A DNA stretch of 64,000 nt, from the NCBI GenBank assembly GCA_037893245.1, contig JBAIAA010000443.1, positions 806,001 through 870,000 on the forward strand. The letters run 5' to 3'. Position 1 is the stretch's first letter; each line of letters begins with the position of its first letter. Below, piece by piece: positions 60,461-64,000 of this stretch. The translations under genes were made by a program, and so were the position numbers. The DNA comes from Crossaster papposus. Lineage: Eukaryota; Echinodermata; Asteroidea; Velatida; Solasteridae. The notes under the pieces are model-generated. The model had not been told where the DNA came from, ran no database searches, and saw only the letters and a program-made list of their open reading frames with translations.

Positions 60461-60491
60461 AGTTGTAACTCCTTCTGTTCCTTGCTCTATG
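60461..60491 (-). repeat. Right 31-bp terminal inverted repeat
   Basis: AGTTGTAACTCCTTCTGTTC to GCTCTATG, the exact complement of 45435-45465. Followed by GTTCTAC (60492-60498), the second copy of the flanking duplication. Confidence 0.97.
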
Positions 60492-60679
60492 GTTCTACAT
60501 ACACATTGTACCATAGATATGGACGTACAAAACAACATGTACTTTGTGTAGCGGTACATGCTCACTTTTGCGTGAACTTGTGTACCGGTAGGTCAATTTA
60601 CGTGTACAACATTTTCAAACCTAAAAAGAAAAAACAAACTACTGAAAAGCCTACATTTACGTGCATTGTGAGTGAATAT

Positions 60680-60927
60680 TTAACCAGTTCCCGTCGGAGG
60701 ACGTATAAAAGTTTACACGCAAAGATTCCCCCCAATTCAAAACGGATGATGCATAAACAAGTCACAAGCAAGGCCGGAAATGTCTGTCAGCAGCAAGCAA
60801 AGCTGACAATGCGTGGGTGTGCTTCTTGGTACCATCGGCCTGAACCCGCCTCAGATCGAGTTTCGTTAAAAATATTCACGCGCCTCGGCTCGGTGATGTT
60901 AAAATAATGACGGCTTGAACTGGTTAA
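60680..60927. mobile_element. TTAA-flanked MITE, copy 4
   Basis: TTAACCAGTTCCCGTCGG to GACGGCTTGAACTGGTTAA, same orientation as copies 1-3, more diverged. It lies about 190 bp outside the right TIR of the 15-kb element. Confidence 0.8.
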
Positions 60928-61018
60928 AGAGGCCCAAGCATCCTGTGAATTTTGTAGAAAAGTATATTGTTTGTATCAATTTCCAATGGTGGAATGGGAG
61001 CAAGCCAGTTATATTTAA

Positions 61019-61197
61019 ATAACCAGTTCGCGCCAGATTAAAAACGGATGACGCATAAACCTGTCACGAGCAATGCCGAAAATGCGTGGGTGTGCTTTCC
61101 GGTACCATCGGCCTGAACCCGCCTCAGATGGAATTTCGTTAAAAATAACCCCGCGCCTCGGCTAGGTGATTTCAAAATAATCCTGTCGCGAACCAGT
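61019..61197. mobile_element. TTAA-family MITE, copy 5
   Basis: ATAACCAGTTCGCGCCAGAT to CCTGTCGCGAACCAGT, internally shortened. A further broken copy begins at about 61190 (AACCAGTCCGTGCAGGAGGA) and resumes near 61880 (AATAGTCCCGCCAG to GAACTGATTAA), interrupted by about 0.5 kb of other sequence. Confidence 0.65.
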
Positions 61198-61934
61198 CCG
61201 TGCAGGAGGACGTACATGTATGTACATAAAATAAAAAAACGGATGACAAATGAACATGTTTAGAGCAAGGCGTGAAAAAATTGTTTACTATCCACGGATG
61301 ACGCGTTAATTCGTCAGGCACAGCAGTTTAATTCCTACATAGACACTGCAAAAGGACGGTTATACACGACTGACATGTATGGCGTACACAGCGGTGGACG
61401 TGAATATACATCGACGTTGCCAAGCATGCTTCGTTGTTGCGGTGGACGCTATATTGTGGTACATGTACTGGTATCACGTTTCAGTGATTAGGCCTATTCA
61501 ACACCCTAGTACATGTACCAATGTCTCCATTGAATTCATACAGCCGAGGATTATCAGCTGCGTCCAGCAATTTCCTGATGTTCAAATTTCCCAACTATTG
61601 TTCCTTAGTCTCCTTTGAAATTGTTAAAAGGGTGTTTTTCAGCTGGGCTTGCAAATATTTGTATACTATACACATATATTACCATGTATAATTGTACCCG
61701 GCCCTGTGTGTAGTTACACGTGACGTATACACACGCGTCAGATTTTATGGCGGGTAACGGTTGACGTAATATCATGCTCAGACTGCAGAGAGGAAAAATG
61801 CCCTAGATGACAGAATGTAGTGTTTGCATTATCAAAGCAGGAATATTTTACTAAATGAAAAACCAAAGTTTTTAGACGGAAAATAGTCCCGCCAGTGGTC
61901 TTGATAACTTAACAAATAATCCTGGCAGAACTGA

Positions 61935-62181
61935 TTAACCAGTTCGCTGCAGGATTATTTTAACATCTCCAAGCCGAGGCGCAGGATTATTTTTAACAAA
62001 ACTCGATTTGAGGCAGGTTCAAGCCGATGGTACCGGGAAGCACACCCACGCATTTCCGGGCCTTGCTCGATGCGGACAAACATTTCCGGCCTTGCTTGTG
62101 AGGTGTTTATGCGTCATCCATTTTGAATCTTGGGAAAACTTTGCGTGTATGTCCATGCGTCCTCTGGCGCGAACTGGTTAA
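61935..62181. mobile_element. TTAA-flanked MITE, copy 6, inverted
   Basis: TTAACCAGTTCGCTGCAGGA to CTGGCGCGAACTGGTTAA. The interior words (GGGAAGCACACCCACGCATT, TTTATGCGTCATCC) show the opposite orientation to the other copies. Confidence 0.85.
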
Positions 62182-64000
62182 TACCTGAGAATTACTCCCC
62201 TATCTTGGTCTTTATATAAATCACTTCATTTCATCTGAAGTTCATGTACATGTACGTATACATTAGTACTTGTAGACATTCTAATATTTGCTAGAGATTA
62301 ATCTATAATAGATACCAGGCCTCAACCTTAAGCTTCAGAGGGTCAAGGCCACTTGGCCTCAAACTCAAAGGCTCCAAAAAAGAAAGGGGCACCAAGGCCA
62401 TTTTCAAACTGTTATTTGTTCATCCCTGGATCACCACCGCCCCAACTCTCCGAGTCAACCCCCCCCCCCCCCTCACCCCCCCCCAAAAAAAACCCCTCAA
62501 GGCTCAGAAAATTCAACCTTGAAGTTGAATATAAAATTTAAAAAAATCGATATTCTTAGAATTAGAAATAAATATGATTATAAAAATTTAAAACGAACCC
62601 CCCCCCCCAAAAGCCAAATAATTGGCCTATGTAAACGTAATTATGAAAATTGAAAACGAATCCCCTAAACGCCAAATCATTCGCCTATGTAAACGTGCAT
62701 GTTTATGCCTAGCCCTAGTCTATGGCCGGCCGGCCCCGCGTCCATCAGTGAAAAAAAAAACGGGTTTTTTTTCACTTATTTTATGGAAATCATTCGGTCT
62801 CAAACTCGGCATGCATGTTCATTTATTATAGCGCATCGATATTTCGCCGAAATTATGACTTTTCCGTGGTTCCGTCTGGTTTAATTTGTCTTTTGTAATT
62901 AAAAAAAAAAATTCAAACAATTCGCGATAAACGCAAAACATCATGGCGGAACGTCAAAGCAATGTGATCTTCGTAATGGGTCACAAGTCACAACGTTAAC
63001 ATTATTTGTTATAACACTTTACATACCGGTAATACATAATACATGTATAATGGAATCAATGAAAAGGGGCACGACGGCCAAGTGGCCGTAAGGTATGTGG
63101 TTTTTTTGTAGGGGCTTCACGGCAATTCGCTGGGGCATCGCGGCAATGGCCGCTGGTGGCCGCTGTAGAGGTTGAGGCCTGAGATACTATAGAACGCTAG
63201 TCCATCCATTTTTGAAAGTTCCTGCAAAAACAAACGGTGACCTTTAAATATCTTGTCTTTTCGGTTTTTGTTTTTGGACTGATTTCAACATGACTAATGG
63301 TACATATCGTCACCGTTTTCACGAAGAGGCAAATTGAGCCTTTCACGGTCTGAACAAACTTTCGATAAAATCGCTTGCAAAGTTCGTCCTTTTTTCGTTT
63401 GGCAGTTTGAAACATAAATATCATATACAAGATTAAAGTATCATGGGAAAGAAGAGATTTCAATCTTCTTAAATATAGCAAACGTTAAGAAAACTAGGTG
63501 ATTAGTTTTGCAGAATTAATCAATTAATAGAATTGTCTCTTCGTGTTGCATTTTTGCATACTGTTACATTTGGCAGGGTCCAACATACCGTACATGTAAT
63601 ACCCTGGCTTAGGGTTAATCTAATTGTTAATTGTTAACCTAATCTAAATGATTCAATGTACCGATAGTCATCTCAAAATCTGCAAATTTGTACATGTACC
63701 GGTAGTAAGGAATGAAACTTAGTGAATTTGGTCACATTGTCGTCACATCTTAAAAGTTCCCATAGTAAAACAAAATTGGTTTTCCTGACCAGTCTCAGCC
63801 CTTGGTAGAGAGGGTATTCATGTCAGTGTCATTCATATGCAAAATTATCTCTATTCAGTTTGAAGTTCGAAGGATACCGGTACTACAGGCATTGTGCTAC
63901 ATTGTACGTATACATATTATTGTACAAACAAGGCAATTCAAAATCCGGCCCATGTATGGCCTACAGTGCAGTCTATAATCACCCACCAGTACCATTTGTG
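62182..64000. other. No gene recognised
   Basis: Contains poly-C runs (62459-62472, 62599-62608), a decayed relative of the 42246 MITE (62700-62950) and AT-rich sequence with GTACCGGTA words. The 94-codon minus-strand ORF at 63197-63481 shows no family motif. Confidence 0.6.

Larger units (their letters stand above)
45435..60491. mobile_element. 15.06-kb P-type transposon with two convergent genes
   Basis: Bounded by perfect 31-bp TIRs and the 7-bp direct flank GTTCTAC. It encodes a PHD-finger protein on the plus strand (45640-48282) and a RAG1-NTD-like/P-type DDE transposase on the minus strand (58932-49053). The two stops face each other 770 bp apart. Other elements are nested inside: a TTAA MITE (48339-48542), a pogo-like MITE (49806-49952) and the 51027-56945 repeat array in the transposase intron. 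TIR length (31 bp) and the CAT start match the style of Drosophila P elements as I recall them. The perfect TIRs suggest fairly recent mobility; the frameshifts in the transposase argue that this copy may now be defective. Confidence 0.88.

Noticed and set aside
45435-60491. A true RAG/ProtoRAG element
   Set aside because: The catalytic core has P-type motifs (FDEM, VSDGASPN, QDPLE, GGSSDNPTAEQF) and the PHD partner has no kelch repeats; only the N-terminal zinc module and the two-gene layout resemble RAG.
1-64000. CRISPR array or prokaryotic origin
   Set aside because: Repeats are irregular and TE-like, and genes are spliced; the sequence is animal nuclear DNA.

Overview
This is eukaryotic nuclear DNA: spliced exons with GT..AG borders, large introns, tRNA-derived SINEs, CR1/L2-type LINE fragments, many TIR-bearing MITEs and microsatellites. 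The repeat style (TACATG and TACCGGTA runs, short SINE tails, dense MITEs) suggests a marine invertebrate. I cannot name the species from sequence alone; a deuterostome or lophotrochozoan is my guess.

Layout. (1) 1-4181, plus strand: five exons matching the FAT-domain part of the ATR checkpoint kinase. An internal exon is missing and the fifth exon has an in-frame stop, so it looks broken. (2) 4182-8988: SINEs, a decayed THAP-domain transposon and a PIF/Harbinger transposase fragment. (3) 8989-11138, minus strand: the last three exons of a CYP3-like cytochrome P450 whose heme-cysteine loop is deleted. (4) 11139-34256: nested LINE fragments and MITEs, including a TTAA-flanked family, elements rich in ATGGCGGCCAT, and inverted-repeat elements. 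(5) 34349-41610: a 7.3-kb insertion made of two head-to-tail units with shared ends, each unit carrying a tandem array of small hairpins. (6) 42246-45434: more MITEs.

(7) 45435-60491 is the most striking part: a 15.06-kb mobile element bounded by perfect 31-bp terminal inverted repeats and a 7-bp direct flank (GTTCTAC). It carries two convergent multi-exon genes. The plus-strand gene (45640-48282, four exons, 538 codons, intact) encodes an acidic N-terminus, a complete C4HC3 PHD finger and a helical domain. The minus-strand gene (58932 down to 49053, five exons, about 860 residues) encodes a P-element/THAP9-type DDE transposase. Where P transposases usually carry a THAP domain, this one has a zinc-binding module strongly resembling the RAG1 N-terminal region. 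A RAG1-NTD-like transposase facing a PHD-finger partner tail to tail recalls the RAG1/RAG2 (ProtoRAG) layout, but the catalytic core is of the P type rather than Transib/RAG. The large transposase intron is filled by a ~5.9-kb array of degenerate repeats rich in GTGACGTCAC. The first transposase exon has two apparent frameshifts, so this copy may be inactive or may contain sequence errors.

(8) 60492-64000: a cluster of TTAA-flanked MITEs and unassigned sequence.
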